NCBI RefSeq assembly: GCF_901482605.1
Contig: NZ_LR590481.1
Coordinates: forward strand, 310,001-374,000
Direction: 5' to 3'
DNA length: 64,000 nucleotides
Origin: Hathewaya histolytica
Lineage (GTDB): Bacteria; Bacillota; Clostridia; Clostridiales; Clostridiaceae
The notes under the pieces are model-generated. The model was not told where the DNA came from and searched no databases. It was given only the letters and a program-made list of their open reading frames with translations. This document shows, one piece after another, positions 52,129-61,928 of the stretch (position 1 is the stretch's first letter; each line of letters starts with the position of its first letter). The position numbers and the translations under genes were made by a program.

Positions 52129-53298
52129 TTAGAAATATGCTAATTTTAAGATTTCAAGAACGTCTTCTCTTTCTAAATTTTTAAGGAATCCAAATGGGCA
52201 AGACATAGCTGCATTATCAGCTATTTTCTCTAAAGCATCTTCTGTAACTCCTATTTCTTTTAAGGAAACTGGAGCACCAAGTTTCTTATAGAAGTTCATT
52301 AACTCATCTATACCTTTTAAAGCCTTTTCTTCATTAGTTCCTTCTGTAATATTAAAAATTCTTTCTCCAAATCTACTAAAGGTTTCTAAGTTATGTTTAT
52401 AAACGTATTTTGCCCAAGCTGGGAATATTATAGCAAGTCCGGCACCATGAGAAATGTCATATAAGGCACTTACAGAATGTTCTATTTGATGTGTAGCCCA
52501 ATCTCCGCCACATCTACCCATGCCTGTAGTTCTGTTTAGAGCTAGAGTAGCACTAAGAGCAAGTTCTGCACGAGAATTATAGTTTTCAGGATCTGTCATA
52601 AGAATTTCACCATGTTTCATAGCTGTTCTAATAATTCCTTCACAGTATTCTTGCATTAAATCTACATTTTTTATTCCATCAAAATAATATTCAAAAACGT
52701 GAGTCATGGTATCAATAGTTCCATTTATTGTTTGGTTTTTAGGTAGAGAGCATTGAATGCTTGGGTCAACTACAGAAACTTTAGGATATAAAAGTTCGTG
52801 ACCAAAACTCCATTTCTTTTGTTCTTCTTCATTTGTTATAACTCCACCAGAATTCATTTCAGAACCTGTAGCTGATATTGTAAGTATCCCATAGATTGGA
52901 AGTGTTTTTTCTAGAGTCTTTTGCGTGCCTTCAAAAAAGTCCCAAACATCTCCACCATAATAGAATCCTGCTGCTATGGCTTTGCAAGTATCGTATACAC
53001 TTCCTCCACCAATAGGTAATAATGCATCTATATTATTTTCTTTTCCGAAAGCTATGGCTTCTTTAACCTTAGATAGAACAGGATTAGGTTTAACACCACT
53101 TAGTTCAACAAAGTTTAAATTATTATCTTTTAGTGATTTTATAACTGCATCGTAAACTCCATTTTTAAATATAGAGCCTTTTCCGTAAACTAACATAACT
53201 TTCTCTATAGAATCTTTCTTTAGTTCTTCACCAATATTTTTTATGGTATCTTTGCCAAAGATAAGTTTTGTCGGGTTCTTAAATATAAAATTTTCCAT
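52129..53298 (-). CDS. iron-containing alcohol dehydrogenase (butanol-dehydrogenase type)
   Basis: AAAGGAGTGATTCAC fixes the start at ATG 53298-53296 (MENFIFKNPTKLIFGKD), giving 389 residues. Group III iron-dependent alcohol dehydrogenase: nucleotide-binding LPIGGGSVYDTCKAIA, SATGSEMNSGGVIT, and metal-binding segments DTMTHVFEYYF, THQIEHSVSALYD and HGAGLAIIFPAW. It is closest in plan to clostridial NADPH-dependent butanol dehydrogenases (YugJ/BdhA). Role: interconverting aldehydes and alcohols in fermentation. Monocistronic and divergent from glcK. Confidence 0.93.
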   Translation of the reverse strand: MENFIFKNPTKLIFGKDTIKNIGEELKKDSIEKVMLVYGKGSIFKNGVYDAVIKSLKDNNLNFVELSGVKPNPVLSKVKEAIAFGKENNIDALLPIGGGSVYDTCKAIAAGFYYGGDVWDFFEGTQKTLEKTLPIYGILTISATGSEMNSGGVITNEEEQKKWSFGHELLYPKVSVVDPSIQCSLPKNQTINGTIDTMTHVFEYYFDGIKNVDLMQEYCEGIIRTAMKHGEILMTDPENYNSRAELALSATLALNRTTGMGRCGGDWATHQIEHSVSALYDISHGAGLAIIFPAWAKYVYKHNLETFSRFGERIFNITEGTNEEKALKGIDELMNFYKKLGAPVSLKEIGVTEDALEKIADNAAMSCPFGFLKNLEREDVLEILKLAYF

Positions 53299-53408
53299 GT
53301 GAATCACTCCTTTATGGTATATAATATATTTTATCATATATTATAATTTATATTATATATCTAGTTTAAATTTATTATTAATAGCATATTTATATTAAGG
53401 AGTAGATT

Positions 53409-54338
53409 ATGTACATAGGAATTGATTTAGGTGGTACTAATATAGCAGTGGGTCTTGTAGATGAAGACGGAAAAATACTATATAAGTCTTCTTGTGAAAC
53501 AAAATGTGAAAGAGGAACAGAATTTGTAATAAAAGATATTATAAAACTTATAGAAGAAGTGATTAAGAAGTCTAAACATAATGAAAAAGACATAAAATCT
53601 ATAGGAATAGGTATTCCCGGAATTTCAAATGAAGAGGGTGTGGTAATTAGATGTATAAATCTGAAATGGAGAAGGGTAAGTTTAAGAAAACCCTTAGAGG
53701 AGCGTTTTAGGGTTCCTATATTTATTGAAAATGATGCAAGAGTTGCAGGACTTGCAGAGTATGCTATAGGAGCTCTTAAAGGATATGAAAATAGCTTACT
53801 TTTAACACTAGGTACAGGAATTGGTTCAGGAATTATAATAAATGGAAAGATGTATGGGGGAGCTCAGGGAATTGGTTCTGAAATAGGCCATATGGTTGTT
53901 GGAGAAAACTTTTATACTTGTAACTGTGGAGCAAATGGTTGTCTTGAAACATTTGCGTCTTCTACAGCTTTAATTAAATATGTTCAAAGGTGTTTAGATG
54001 ATGGTGTAGATAGTAAATATCTAAATGAGTTTAAGAATAATTTAAATGCTGAAGTAATTTTAGGTGGTATAAATAAAAATGATGAAGTATGTATAAGAGC
54101 CTATGAACGTTTTATAAAATATTTAGTAATAGGCATTAGAAACATAATAAATATATTGAATCCAGAAGTTATAGCTTTTGGTGGTGGAATATCTAACATG
54201 GGGGAAAAACTTTTAGAGGATATTGAAAGAGGCATAGAGAAAAATTATAATAAGGATCTACCAATGCCTAAGTTGATTTTAGCTAAAATGAAAAATGATG
54301 CAGGTATAGTAGGAGCTGCCTTAATGGGGAGATTTTAA
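53409..54338 (+). CDS. glcK: ROK-family glucokinase
   Basis: 309 residues: ATP-binding IGIDLGGTNIAVGLVDE (3-19), ROK segment IENDARVAGLAEYAIG, TLGTGIGSGIIINGKMYGGA, the glucose-binding GSEIGHMVV and the zinc motif CNCGANGCLETFAS (two CxCGxxGC ligands). The pattern is typical of Gram-positive glucokinases that act on glucose without a DNA-binding domain. AAGGAG precedes ATG. The downstream CPBP protease gene starts 20 nt after its stop and may be co-transcribed. Confidence 0.92.
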   Translation: MYIGIDLGGTNIAVGLVDEDGKILYKSSCETKCERGTEFVIKDIIKLIEEVIKKSKHNEKDIKSIGIGIPGISNEEGVVIRCINLKWRRVSLRKPLEERFRVPIFIENDARVAGLAEYAIGALKGYENSLLLTLGTGIGSGIIINGKMYGGAQGIGSEIGHMVVGENFYTCNCGANGCLETFASSTALIKYVQRCLDDGVDSKYLNEFKNNLNAEVILGGINKNDEVCIRAYERFIKYLVIGIRNIINILNPEVIAFGGGISNMGEKLLEDIERGIEKNYNKDLPMPKLILAKMKNDAGIVGAALMGRF

Positions 54339-54357
54339 AAATTAAAGGGGGATAACA

Positions 54358-55257
54358 ATGAAAGAGCACAGCATATTTCATAAGTATTATATGAAGTCTT
54401 TTTATTACGATAATAGTAGTAAGAAGGGAATTTTTAAGGGAATTAAAACGTTTATAATAACTTTCCTTCTATTAGTAATTGGAGAGCTTGCAGGAGTGAT
54501 ACCATCTTCTCTAATGTATGGCTTAACTTTAAACTCTAGCTTTTGGAAGTTCTTTGTTCAGCTTTTCGTTAGCTTTGGCATAGTTAGTCTGGTTATATTT
54601 TTTTATACTAAGTCAATTGAAGGTCTTCCTATTAAGACACTAGGTCTAAGTAGTGAGAATCCTACTAAAAAATTTTTAATAGGATTTTTAATAGGTGGTT
54701 CACTTATGGCTATATCTACCTTTTTATTAATTATATCAGGACAAGCCGAAATTAGGTGGATTGGTTTTCAAAACTTAAGTACAGTTTTAATTATTATTCC
54801 AGCATGGATTGTACAATCATCTACAGAAGAAATCTTAACTAGAGGGTATTTATTTACTAGAATGCAAAACTCTACAGGGAATATATATATATCTTTAATA
54901 GTACAAGCGGCATTTTTTTCTTTCTTGCACATATTTAATTCTTCTGTTAGTGTTATAGCCTTGGCACAAATATTTGTTGTAGGAACATTATTTGCAATTT
55001 ATTCTTTATATGAAGGATCTATTTGGGGAGCTTGTGGTATGCATGCTGCTTGGAACTGGTCACAGGGAAATGTTTTTGGATGGAAAGTAAGTGGAATGAA
55101 TGCTGAAGGAGGTTCTATTCTTCAAAGTATAGCTACAGGGAATGAAATCCTAACTGGTGGAAATTTTGGTGTAGAAGGCGGATTAGTATCACTTATAGTA
55201 CTTATCATAGCAATAATTGTTATATGTATGTTAATGAAGAAGGAATCAATTAATTAA
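54358..55257 (+). CDS. CPBP-family intramembrane metalloprotease
   Basis: 299 residues with seven or eight transmembrane helices. The CPBP/Abi motifs are EEILTRGYLFTRM (motif 1, EExxxR, about 159-171), FFSFLHIF (motif 2 with His, about 189-196) and a late HAAWNW segment (about 225-230). It is related to CAAX-prenyl proteases and bacteriocin-immunity proteins; substrates are not known. AAAGGGGG precedes ATG. Confidence 0.88.
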   Translation: MKEHSIFHKYYMKSFYYDNSSKKGIFKGIKTFIITFLLLVIGELAGVIPSSLMYGLTLNSSFWKFFVQLFVSFGIVSLVIFFYTKSIEGLPIKTLGLSSENPTKKFLIGFLIGGSLMAISTFLLIISGQAEIRWIGFQNLSTVLIIIPAWIVQSSTEEILTRGYLFTRMQNSTGNIYISLIVQAAFFSFLHIFNSSVSVIALAQIFVVGTLFAIYSLYEGSIWGACGMHAAWNWSQGNVFGWKVSGMNAEGGSILQSIATGNEILTGGNFGVEGGLVSLIVLIIAIIVICMLMKKESIN

Positions 55258-55312
55258 ATTATAATAATTAATTTAAGAAAAATAAAATAATTTAAACTGA
55301 TGTTTATATAAT

Positions 55313-55362
55313 AAGATTACTGTAAAGTTTATATTGAAATTTTACAGTAATCTTTATTTTTA
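55313..55362 (+). terminator. intrinsic terminator after the CPBP gene
   Basis: Perfect 14-bp stem AAGATTACTGTAAA / TTTACAGTAATCTT followed by TATTTTTAT. Confidence 0.9.
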
Positions 55363-55464
55363 TACGGATTTGTTTAGTATATAGTAAATTTAAGCTTTTA
55401 TGATTATTAGTCGAAATTAGTGAGATATGTTAATATATTATTAGTATATTTAAGGAGGAAGCCT

Positions 55465-57018
55465 ATGAGGGATGAGTATATTTTATCCATAGATTGTGGT
55501 ACTCAAAGTATAAGAGCGATGATTTTTGATAAACATGGAAAGATTCTTGGGAAAAACCAGGTAGAGTTTACACCATATTTTTCAGAACATATAGATTGGG
55601 CAGAACAAGATGTCGAGGTTTATTGGAGTAGTTTATGTAAAGCTACTAATGGTCTAAAGAATGATTGTTTAGAAATATGGGATCAGGTTAAGGCAGTGGT
55701 AGTTACAACAATTAGAGATACATTTATTAATATAGATAAAAGTGGAAAGGTCTTAAGACCAGCCATTGTATGGTTAGACCAAAGAACTGAAGAAGATGTA
55801 CCTAATCTATCCTTTATGGAGAAGGCTGTTTTTAAAGGCATAGGTATGGAAAAAACACTAAGTACAGTCCAAAAAAGTAGTAAGGCACATTGGATTAAGA
55901 AAAATCAACCAGAAATATGGAGAAAAACATATAAATTTATAATGCTTTCCTGTTATTTTCATTATAAACTTACTGGTAACTTAGTGGATTCTATAAGTAA
56001 TCAAATTGGACATATTCCTTTTAACTATAAAAAGAAAGAGTGGGCTAAGGGGATTTTAGATTACAGGTGGAAGATATTTGGTATAGAGAAGGACAAATTA
56101 CCCTTATTGGTAGACTCTGGAGAGATTATAGGCAGAATTACTAAAAAAGCCAGTGAGGAAACTGGTATAAATGAAGGTGTTTATTTAATAGCCGGGGCAT
56201 CAGATAAGGGCTGTGAGACCCTAGGAAATGGATGTTTAAATGAGAGTAAGGCAAGCATTAGCTTTGGAACAACCACTACGGTACAAACAACTACTAAGGA
56301 ATATGTAGAGGCAGATAGATTTATGCCTGCATATCCATCAGCTATACATGATAGATATAACCCAGAAATAGCCATTTCTAGAGGCTACTGGCTTATAAGC
56401 TGGTTTAAAAACGAATTTTCACAAATGGAAATTTTAGAGGCAGAAAAAAAGGGAGTCTCTCCTGAGGAAATATTAAATGAAAGATTAAAAGAAGTTCCAC
56501 CAGGATGTGATGGACTTATTCTCCAACCTTATTGGGGTGGGGGAGCTAAAAATCCTGATGCTCGAGGAGCAATAGTAGGTTTTGGGGATGTTCATACAAA
56601 GGCCCATATTTATAGGGCAATTATTGAGGGTATAAATTATGCACTTTTAGATGGTATAGAGAAGATAGAAAAAGTAACAGAAACAAGAATAAGAGAAATA
56701 GCAATTTGCGGTGGAGGAGCACAAAGTGATATTATAGCACAAATAACTGCAGATATGTTTAATAGAAAAGTATATAAGGGTCAAACCCATGAATTATCAT
56801 CCTTAGGAGCAGCAATTATAGGATATGTAACCTTAGGTGTATATAGGAACTATGAAGAAGCTATAGAGAATATGTTTCATAGGACAAAGGAATTTTTGCC
56901 TGATCCTGAACATGTGGAATTATATTCAAAACTGTATAAAAAGGTGTATTTAAAAGTATATCCAAGCTTAAGAGGGCTATATAAGGAAATAAAGTCCATA
57001 GAGACTTATAGTGGGTAA
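55465..57018 (+). CDS. FGGY-family carbohydrate kinase (xylulokinase/glycerol-kinase-like)
   Basis: AAGGAGGAAG supports ATG 55465 (the frame is open from 55420); 517 residues. FGGY motifs: N-terminal LSIDCGTQSIRAMIFDKHG phosphate loop, GASDKGCETLGNGCL and SFGTTTTVQTTT in the centre, and the C-terminal AICGGGAQSDIIAQITADMF. The DCGTQS start differs from the DQGTTS of classical glycerol kinase, so glycerol should not be assumed. It precedes a GlpA-like cluster after a terminator, which makes a polyol or a triose-type substrate plausible. Confidence 0.88.
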   Translation: MRDEYILSIDCGTQSIRAMIFDKHGKILGKNQVEFTPYFSEHIDWAEQDVEVYWSSLCKATNGLKNDCLEIWDQVKAVVVTTIRDTFINIDKSGKVLRPAIVWLDQRTEEDVPNLSFMEKAVFKGIGMEKTLSTVQKSSKAHWIKKNQPEIWRKTYKFIMLSCYFHYKLTGNLVDSISNQIGHIPFNYKKKEWAKGILDYRWKIFGIEKDKLPLLVDSGEIIGRITKKASEETGINEGVYLIAGASDKGCETLGNGCLNESKASISFGTTTTVQTTTKEYVEADRFMPAYPSAIHDRYNPEIAISRGYWLISWFKNEFSQMEILEAEKKGVSPEEILNERLKEVPPGCDGLILQPYWGGGAKNPDARGAIVGFGDVHTKAHIYRAIIEGINYALLDGIEKIEKVTETRIREIAICGGGAQSDIIAQITADMFNRKVYKGQTHELSSLGAAIIGYVTLGVYRNYEEAIENMFHRTKEFLPDPEHVELYSKLYKKVYLKVYPSLRGLYKEIKSIETYSG

Positions 57019-57095
57019 TATATCATATAATGACAACATCTAAGATTTACCTACAATTTTTTTTGTAGTATAATATCTATAGTTTATAAGAATAT

Positions 57096-57136
57096 AAAAA
57101 ACCTAGTTTAAATTAATTTATCCTAGGTTTTTTTAA
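57096..57136 (+). terminator. intrinsic terminator after the FGGY kinase
   Basis: Perfect 11-bp stem AAAAAACCTAG / CTAGGTTTTTT with a T tail; a second small hairpin CTACAA/TTGTAG lies at 57051-57068. Confidence 0.85.
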
Positions 57137-57196
57137 TGTATAAATACAAAAATAATAAAACTGTTTTATGCCTTTGTATGGCTAGGAGGAAGACTT

Positions 57197-58633
57197 ATGT
57201 ATGATGTGGCTATAATCGGAGCGGGAATTATAGGTACTAGTATAGCAAGAGAACTTAGTAAATATAATTTGAAAACTATTATAATAGAAAAAGAAAATGA
57301 TGTAGCAGATGGTACTACTAAAGCAAATAGTGCAATTGTACATGCTGGTTATGATGCAAAACCAGGAAGTAAAAAAGCTAAGTTCAATGTGATTGGTAAT
57401 AAAATGTATGAAGAACTTTGTAAGGAATTAGATGTACCTTTTAAAAGAAAAGGTTCTTTTGTTTTAGGTTTCACTAAAGAAGATATGAACACTTTAGAAG
57501 AGCTTAAAAAAAGAGGAGAAATTAATGGTGTAGAAGGTTTAGAAATATTAGATAGGGAAGAAGTTCTTAAAATAGAGCCTAATTTAAATAAAAATATAGA
57601 AGGGGCACTATATGCTAAAACAGCAGGAATAGTAGGGCCTTTTGAACTTGCCATAGCCCTTGCAGAAAATGCAATGGATAATGGAGTGGAACTTTTACTA
57701 AATAGTAAAGTTACAAGTATTAAAAAAGAAGATAAGAGTTATAAAATTTACATAAATGAAAACATGAAAGAAATAGAAAGTACTATAGTTATTAATTGTG
57801 CTGGTATTCATGGTGATACTATAAATAACATGGTGTGTCCAGAGGACTTTAAAATTACTCCAAGAAGAGGACAATACTTTGTCTTAGATAAATCAGCTGG
57901 GAAAATGATAGACACTGTAATATTCCAATGTCCAAGTGAGCTAGGAAAAGGAGTACTTGTAACGCCTACAGTTCATGGAAATTTATTAGTAGGGCCAGAC
58001 GCGGAAGATATAAATGAACGAGATTTAAATGAAACTACAGAAGAAGGATTGAATTTTATAAAAGAAACCTCTAAGAAATCTTTTGAGGAGATTCCTTTTA
58101 ATAGGATTATAACTTCCTTTTCTGGGCTAAGAGCTACAGGAGATAAGGGAGATTTTGTAATTGAAGAGGGGAAAACTGCTAGTAATTTTATAAATGTAGC
58201 TTGCATAGAATCTCCAGGACTTACAGCAGCACCTGCCATAGCAGTTTATGTGTCAGATATGGTAAGGGAAAAACTTTCAAATGTAGAGGAAAATAAAAGT
58301 TTTAATGGAAGAAGAGAACTTAAAAGATTTATCGATTTAAGTCTTCATGAAAAAAATCAACTTATAAAAGAAGATTTTAGATATAGCAAAATTGTATGTA
58401 GATGTGAAAAGATAACAGAGGGTGAAATAGTAGACATAATTCATAGAAATGCCGGTGCTACTACAGTAGATGGGGTAAAAAGAAGAATAAGACCTGGTAT
58501 GGGCAAATGCCAAGGTGGTTTTTGTATGCCTGAAGTTATTAAAATTTTATCGAGAGAACTTGGAGAAGATATGCAAGACGTGGTAAAAGATAATTTGGAT
58601 TCTAAAATATTAGTGGAAAGAACAAAAGAATAG
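57197..58633 (+). CDS. glpA: FAD-dependent glycerol-3-phosphate dehydrogenase-like oxidoreductase (GlpA type)
   Basis: 478 residues. N-terminal DAO domain with FAD-binding DVAIIGAGIIGTSIAREL (3-20) and a substrate region SAIVHAGYDAKPGS; then GVLVTPTVHGNLLVGPDAED and SFSGLRATGDKGDFVIEE. A C-terminal BFD-like 2Fe-2S domain (about 395-460) carries VCRCEKITEGEI and GMGKCQGGFCMPEV, four cysteines in the CxC...CxxxxC order. This is the anaerobic-type dehydrogenase seen in clostridia with two small partners, both encoded directly downstream (15 and 22 nt gaps). It probably oxidises glycerol 3-phosphate to dihydroxyacetone phosphate. Confidence 0.88.
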   Translation: MYDVAIIGAGIIGTSIARELSKYNLKTIIIEKENDVADGTTKANSAIVHAGYDAKPGSKKAKFNVIGNKMYEELCKELDVPFKRKGSFVLGFTKEDMNTLEELKKRGEINGVEGLEILDREEVLKIEPNLNKNIEGALYAKTAGIVGPFELAIALAENAMDNGVELLLNSKVTSIKKEDKSYKIYINENMKEIESTIVINCAGIHGDTINNMVCPEDFKITPRRGQYFVLDKSAGKMIDTVIFQCPSELGKGVLVTPTVHGNLLVGPDAEDINERDLNETTEEGLNFIKETSKKSFEEIPFNRIITSFSGLRATGDKGDFVIEEGKTASNFINVACIESPGLTAAPAIAVYVSDMVREKLSNVEENKSFNGRRELKRFIDLSLHEKNQLIKEDFRYSKIVCRCEKITEGEIVDIIHRNAGATTVDGVKRRIRPGMGKCQGGFCMPEVIKILSRELGEDMQDVVKDNLDSKILVERTKE

Positions 58634-58648
58634 TTAGGGGGTGGATAA

Positions 58649-59911
58649 ATGATGAATTATGACGTAGTAGTTATAGGGGGAGGTCCAGCAGGGCTCGCGG
58701 CAGCTATTGAAGCAAAGAAAAATGGTGTAGATAGTATATTAGTTTTAGAGCGTGATAGTGAACTAGGTGGTATACTTCAGCAGTGTATACATAATGGATT
58801 CGGATTACATATTTTTAAAGAGGAACTTACAGGACCTGAATATGCAGAAAAATTTATAGATGAACTAAAATCATATAATATAGATTACAGGCTAGAGGCT
58901 ACAGTTTTAGAAGTAAATGAAAATAAGGAAGTCTGTGCATTAACAAAAGAAGAAGGATATGTATTAATAAAAGCAAAGGCTGTAATTATGTCTACAGGGT
59001 GCAGGGAAAGAACAAGAGGAGCTATAAACATTCCTGGAGATAGACCAGCTGGAATATTTACAGCAGGAACAGCCCAAAGATTTTTAAATATGGAAGGCTA
59101 CAAAGTAGGAAAGAAAATATTAATTTTAGGTTCTGGAGATATAGGACTTATAATGGCAAGAAGATTAACTCTAGAAGGGGCAAAGGTAGAGGCAGTGGTG
59201 GAGCTTATGCCTTATTCAGGAGGACTTACAAGAAACATAGTTCAGTGTCTTGATGATTTTAAAATACCATTATTACTTGGATATACGGTAAGTAAAATAT
59301 ATGGGAAACACAGGGTAGAAGGTGTAGATATTTGCGCCGTAGATAAAAATAGAAAACCAATAAAAGGTACAGATATTCACTTTGATTGTGATACATTACT
59401 ACTTTCGGTAGGGCTTATACCAGAGAATGGACTTTCAGAAATGGCAGGAGTTAAGTTAGATAAGGTTACATCTGGACCTATAGTAAATGAAAGCATGGAA
59501 ACCTCTGTAGAAGGAATCTTTGCTTGTGGAAATGTAGTTCATGTTCATGACTTAGTGGATTATGTAACTGAAGAAAGTAGAAGAGCAGGCAAAAATGCAG
59601 CAAAATATGTAAATGGATTATTAAAAACTGAGGGAAATATTATATGCATTAAAGGAATAAATGGAGTAAGGTATGTAGTCCCTCAAATTATAAGAGAAGA
59701 AAATCTAGAAGAGAATATAAATCTTTTAATGAGAGTTTCAGACATATATAAAAACTCAAAATTAGTAGTTAAAAATAATAAAGGGCAAATAATAAAAGAA
59801 GTTAAAAAACCTCATCTTGCCCCAGGGGAAATGGAAAATATAATTATAAAAAAATCAGATATAGAAGGTACAAACGTCTCTGAGATATTTGTATATGTGG
59901 AAACAGAATAA
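58649..59911 (+). CDS. FAD/NAD(P)-dependent pyridine nucleotide-disulfide-type oxidoreductase (GlpB-like partner)
   Basis: 420 residues with two Rossmann dinucleotide sites: YDVVVIGGGPAGLAAAIEAK (FAD, 4-23) and KKILILGSGDIGLIMARRL (about 155-173, NAD(P)). SLILPEN-like and IFACGNVVHVHDLVDYV segments bind the second FAD half; LGGILQQCIHNGFG is the family's N-terminal signature. It works with the adjacent GlpA-type and DUF1667 proteins as an electron-transfer subunit. The start has TTAGGGGGTGG upstream. Confidence 0.88.
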   Translation: MMNYDVVVIGGGPAGLAAAIEAKKNGVDSILVLERDSELGGILQQCIHNGFGLHIFKEELTGPEYAEKFIDELKSYNIDYRLEATVLEVNENKEVCALTKEEGYVLIKAKAVIMSTGCRERTRGAINIPGDRPAGIFTAGTAQRFLNMEGYKVGKKILILGSGDIGLIMARRLTLEGAKVEAVVELMPYSGGLTRNIVQCLDDFKIPLLLGYTVSKIYGKHRVEGVDICAVDKNRKPIKGTDIHFDCDTLLLSVGLIPENGLSEMAGVKLDKVTSGPIVNESMETSVEGIFACGNVVHVHDLVDYVTEESRRAGKNAAKYVNGLLKTEGNIICIKGINGVRYVVPQIIREENLEENINLLMRVSDIYKNSKLVVKNNKGQIIKEVKKPHLAPGEMENIIIKKSDIEGTNVSEIFVYVETE

Positions 59912-59933
59912 GTTTTAAAGTGAGGAGAGGGAA

Positions 59934-60293
59934 ATGGACAAAAGAGAACTTGTATGTATAGTATGTCCAAAAGGTTGTAGATTAACTGTTGAAAATATAA
60001 ATGAAGAATTTAAAGTTTCCGGAAACACTTGTAAAAGAGGAGAGGTTTACGGTATAAATGAAATTATAAATCCAACTAGAATAATAACAACTACAGTGAA
60101 GTTACAAGGTTCTAAAAGCAATAGACTTCCAGTTAAAACAAAGGAACCATTGCCAAAAGAACTATTATTTAAAGCTATGGAAGTTATAAACACTGTAGAG
60201 GTACAAGCACCAGTAAAGCTAGGAGATATTGTTTTAAATGATATCCTAAATACAGGAGTACAACTTGTAGCTACAAAAACTATAGAATATTAA
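59934..60293 (+). CDS. DUF1667 protein, third subunit of the GlpA-like complex
   Basis: 119 residues. The N-terminal cysteine motif CIVCPKGCRLTVE (Cys 8, 11, 15) plus Cys in NTCKRGEVYG gives four possible iron-sulfur ligands. The rest matches DUF1667 (NPTRIITTTVKL, VKTKEPLPKELLFKAMEVIN). In clostridia this protein follows the two FAD oxidoreductases, as here, and is thought to be the small electron-transfer subunit. AGGAGAGGG precedes ATG. Confidence 0.9.
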   Translation: MDKRELVCIVCPKGCRLTVENINEEFKVSGNTCKRGEVYGINEIINPTRIITTTVKLQGSKSNRLPVKTKEPLPKELLFKAMEVINTVEVQAPVKLGDIVLNDILNTGVQLVATKTIEY

Positions 60294-60321
60294 AAGCATT
60301 TAAATATATAATAACAATTTT

Positions 60322-60350
60322 AAGGGAAGTTATTTTGTAACTTCCCTTAT
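60322..60350. terminator. terminator between the glp-like cluster and the GNAT gene
   Basis: Perfect stem AAGGGAAGTTA / TAACTTCCCTT with TATTCTATTTTCT following on the plus strand. Confidence 0.8.
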
Positions 60351-60378
60351 TCTATTTTCTATAAGAAAATATTATAAT

Positions 60379-60786
60379 TTATAATTTTTTAGTAAAGATT
60401 ATTTCTAAAGGTTCGTTTTCTAATAATAAGCTGCCAGAGTCTTTATATCCTAATTTTCTATAAAAATGTTGTGCCAGCTCATTTGATAAAGTTGAAGTCA
60501 TAACTAAATCATACCCTTTACTTTTCATTTCATTATGCCAGAACTCAACTATATCTTTTCCAATACCTTTATATCTATAATTTTCATCAATATAAAGCAT
60601 ATTCATAAATGGAGTATTATCCCAAAAGTAACTATATCTTAACCAACCAATATTTTTGTTATCTTCATTTCTTGCTATTATAATTTCTTTTTTCTTCATT
60701 TTATCTTCTATTAAATCTTTTGATACATGCCTATCATTATCAAATATATATTTAAAATCTATTTCACTTGCATATTCAATTTTCAC
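60379..60786 (-). CDS. GNAT-family N-acetyltransferase
   Basis: 135 residues, GTG start at 60786 with AAGGTGAGGAT upstream. GNAT elements: IGWLRYSYFWDNTPFMNMLY (beta strands 2-4), acetyl-CoA loop ENYRYKGIGKDIVEFWHNEM, and ELAQHFYRKLGYKDSGSL. Substrate unknown. Stand-alone and convergent with the GlpA-like cluster. Confidence 0.85.
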   Translation of the reverse strand: MKIEYASEIDFKYIFDNDRHVSKDLIEDKMKKKEIIIARNEDNKNIGWLRYSYFWDNTPFMNMLYIDENYRYKGIGKDIVEFWHNEMKSKGYDLVMTSTLSNELAQHFYRKLGYKDSGSLLLENEPLEIIFTKKL

Positions 60787-60947
60787 GGTTTTATCCTCAC
60801 CTTCTTCATTTAAATTTTATTTATATGTATTAATATTACGCAATATTTTGTAAAGTGTAAATTATATTTAATATAGTTTTGATTTATGTATTATGGAGTA
60901 TTACAATATAATTAAGTAATTATATACATTCATAAGGAAGTGGTTAT

Positions 60948-61901
60948 ATGGAACTAATCGATATGCATTGTGATACTATATTAAAACTTTACGAAAATGG
61001 AAATAAGGAAAATTTAAATAATAATAATTTTCAGGTGGATTTAAACAAGTTAAAGAAAGCTGGTGCTAAAGCACAGTTCTTTGCACTTTTTGTAGAACTA
61101 ACTGAAATAGATAAACTTAAACAAACTCCATTTACTTATTGCAAAGAATTGCTTAACCGTTTTAAAAAAGAAATGGAAGATAACAAAGACATTATAAGAC
61201 TTGCTAGGAATTATGATGAACTTCGAGATAATTTTAAAAGCGGGAAAATATCATCGTTTTTAACCATAGAAGAAGGTGAAGCATTAGAGGGTAGTGTGAA
61301 AAACTTAGAGTATTTTTATAATAAAGGTGTAAGATTAGTCACCTTAACTTGGAATTTTGAAAATAGCTTAGGTTTTCCAAACTACAAAAGAGATTTTATG
61401 GATAGGGGATTAAAAGAAAAAGGTATAGAAGTTGTTAGCAAAATGAATGAATTAGGAATGTTAATAGACGTATCCCATCTTTCAGATGGAGGTTTTTATG
61501 ATGTTTTAAGATATTCAAATAAACCCTTTGTAGCATCTCACTCTAATGCAAGAGTTATTACAAATCATCCTAGAAATTTAACTGATGATATGATAAAGGC
61601 ACTAGCAGATAAAGGTGGAGTTATGGGTCTTAATTTTTGTCCAACATTTTTAGGTCATAATGAAAAAGCAAAAATTGAATATATGATTAATCACTTAAAA
61701 TATATTAGAAATATAGGTGGCATAGATGTTATGGCCATGGGTACAGACTTTGATGGTATATATGGAGATATTGAAATAAATCATATTGGGGAAATGGATA
61801 AATTATTATATGCCTTAGAAAAAGAAGGCTTTAAAGAAGATGAAATTGAAAAGATTTGGTATAAAAATGCTGAAAGAGTAATAAGGGAAGTTTTAAGATA
61901 A
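60948..61901 (+). CDS. membrane dipeptidase (peptidase M19, renal dipeptidase family)
   Basis: 317 residues. M19 zinc motifs: IDMHCDTI (4-11, the HxD pair), EEGEALEGS (Glu ligand, about 107-115), IDVSHLSDGGFYDVL (His) and SHSNARVITNHPRNLTD (His), then GTDFDGIYG. It is a metallo-dipeptidase of the amidohydrolase superfamily; bacterial members hydrolyse dipeptides including D-amino acid-containing ones. No signal peptide, so cytoplasmic. AAGGAAGTGG precedes ATG. The LysR gene follows 27 nt later. Confidence 0.93.
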   Translation: MELIDMHCDTILKLYENGNKENLNNNNFQVDLNKLKKAGAKAQFFALFVELTEIDKLKQTPFTYCKELLNRFKKEMEDNKDIIRLARNYDELRDNFKSGKISSFLTIEEGEALEGSVKNLEYFYNKGVRLVTLTWNFENSLGFPNYKRDFMDRGLKEKGIEVVSKMNELGMLIDVSHLSDGGFYDVLRYSNKPFVASHSNARVITNHPRNLTDDMIKALADKGGVMGLNFCPTFLGHNEKAKIEYMINHLKYIRNIGGIDVMAMGTDFDGIYGDIEINHIGEMDKLLYALEKEGFKEDEIEKIWYKNAERVIREVLR

Positions 61902-61928
61902 ACAATATATTATAAAGAAGGGGTAATA

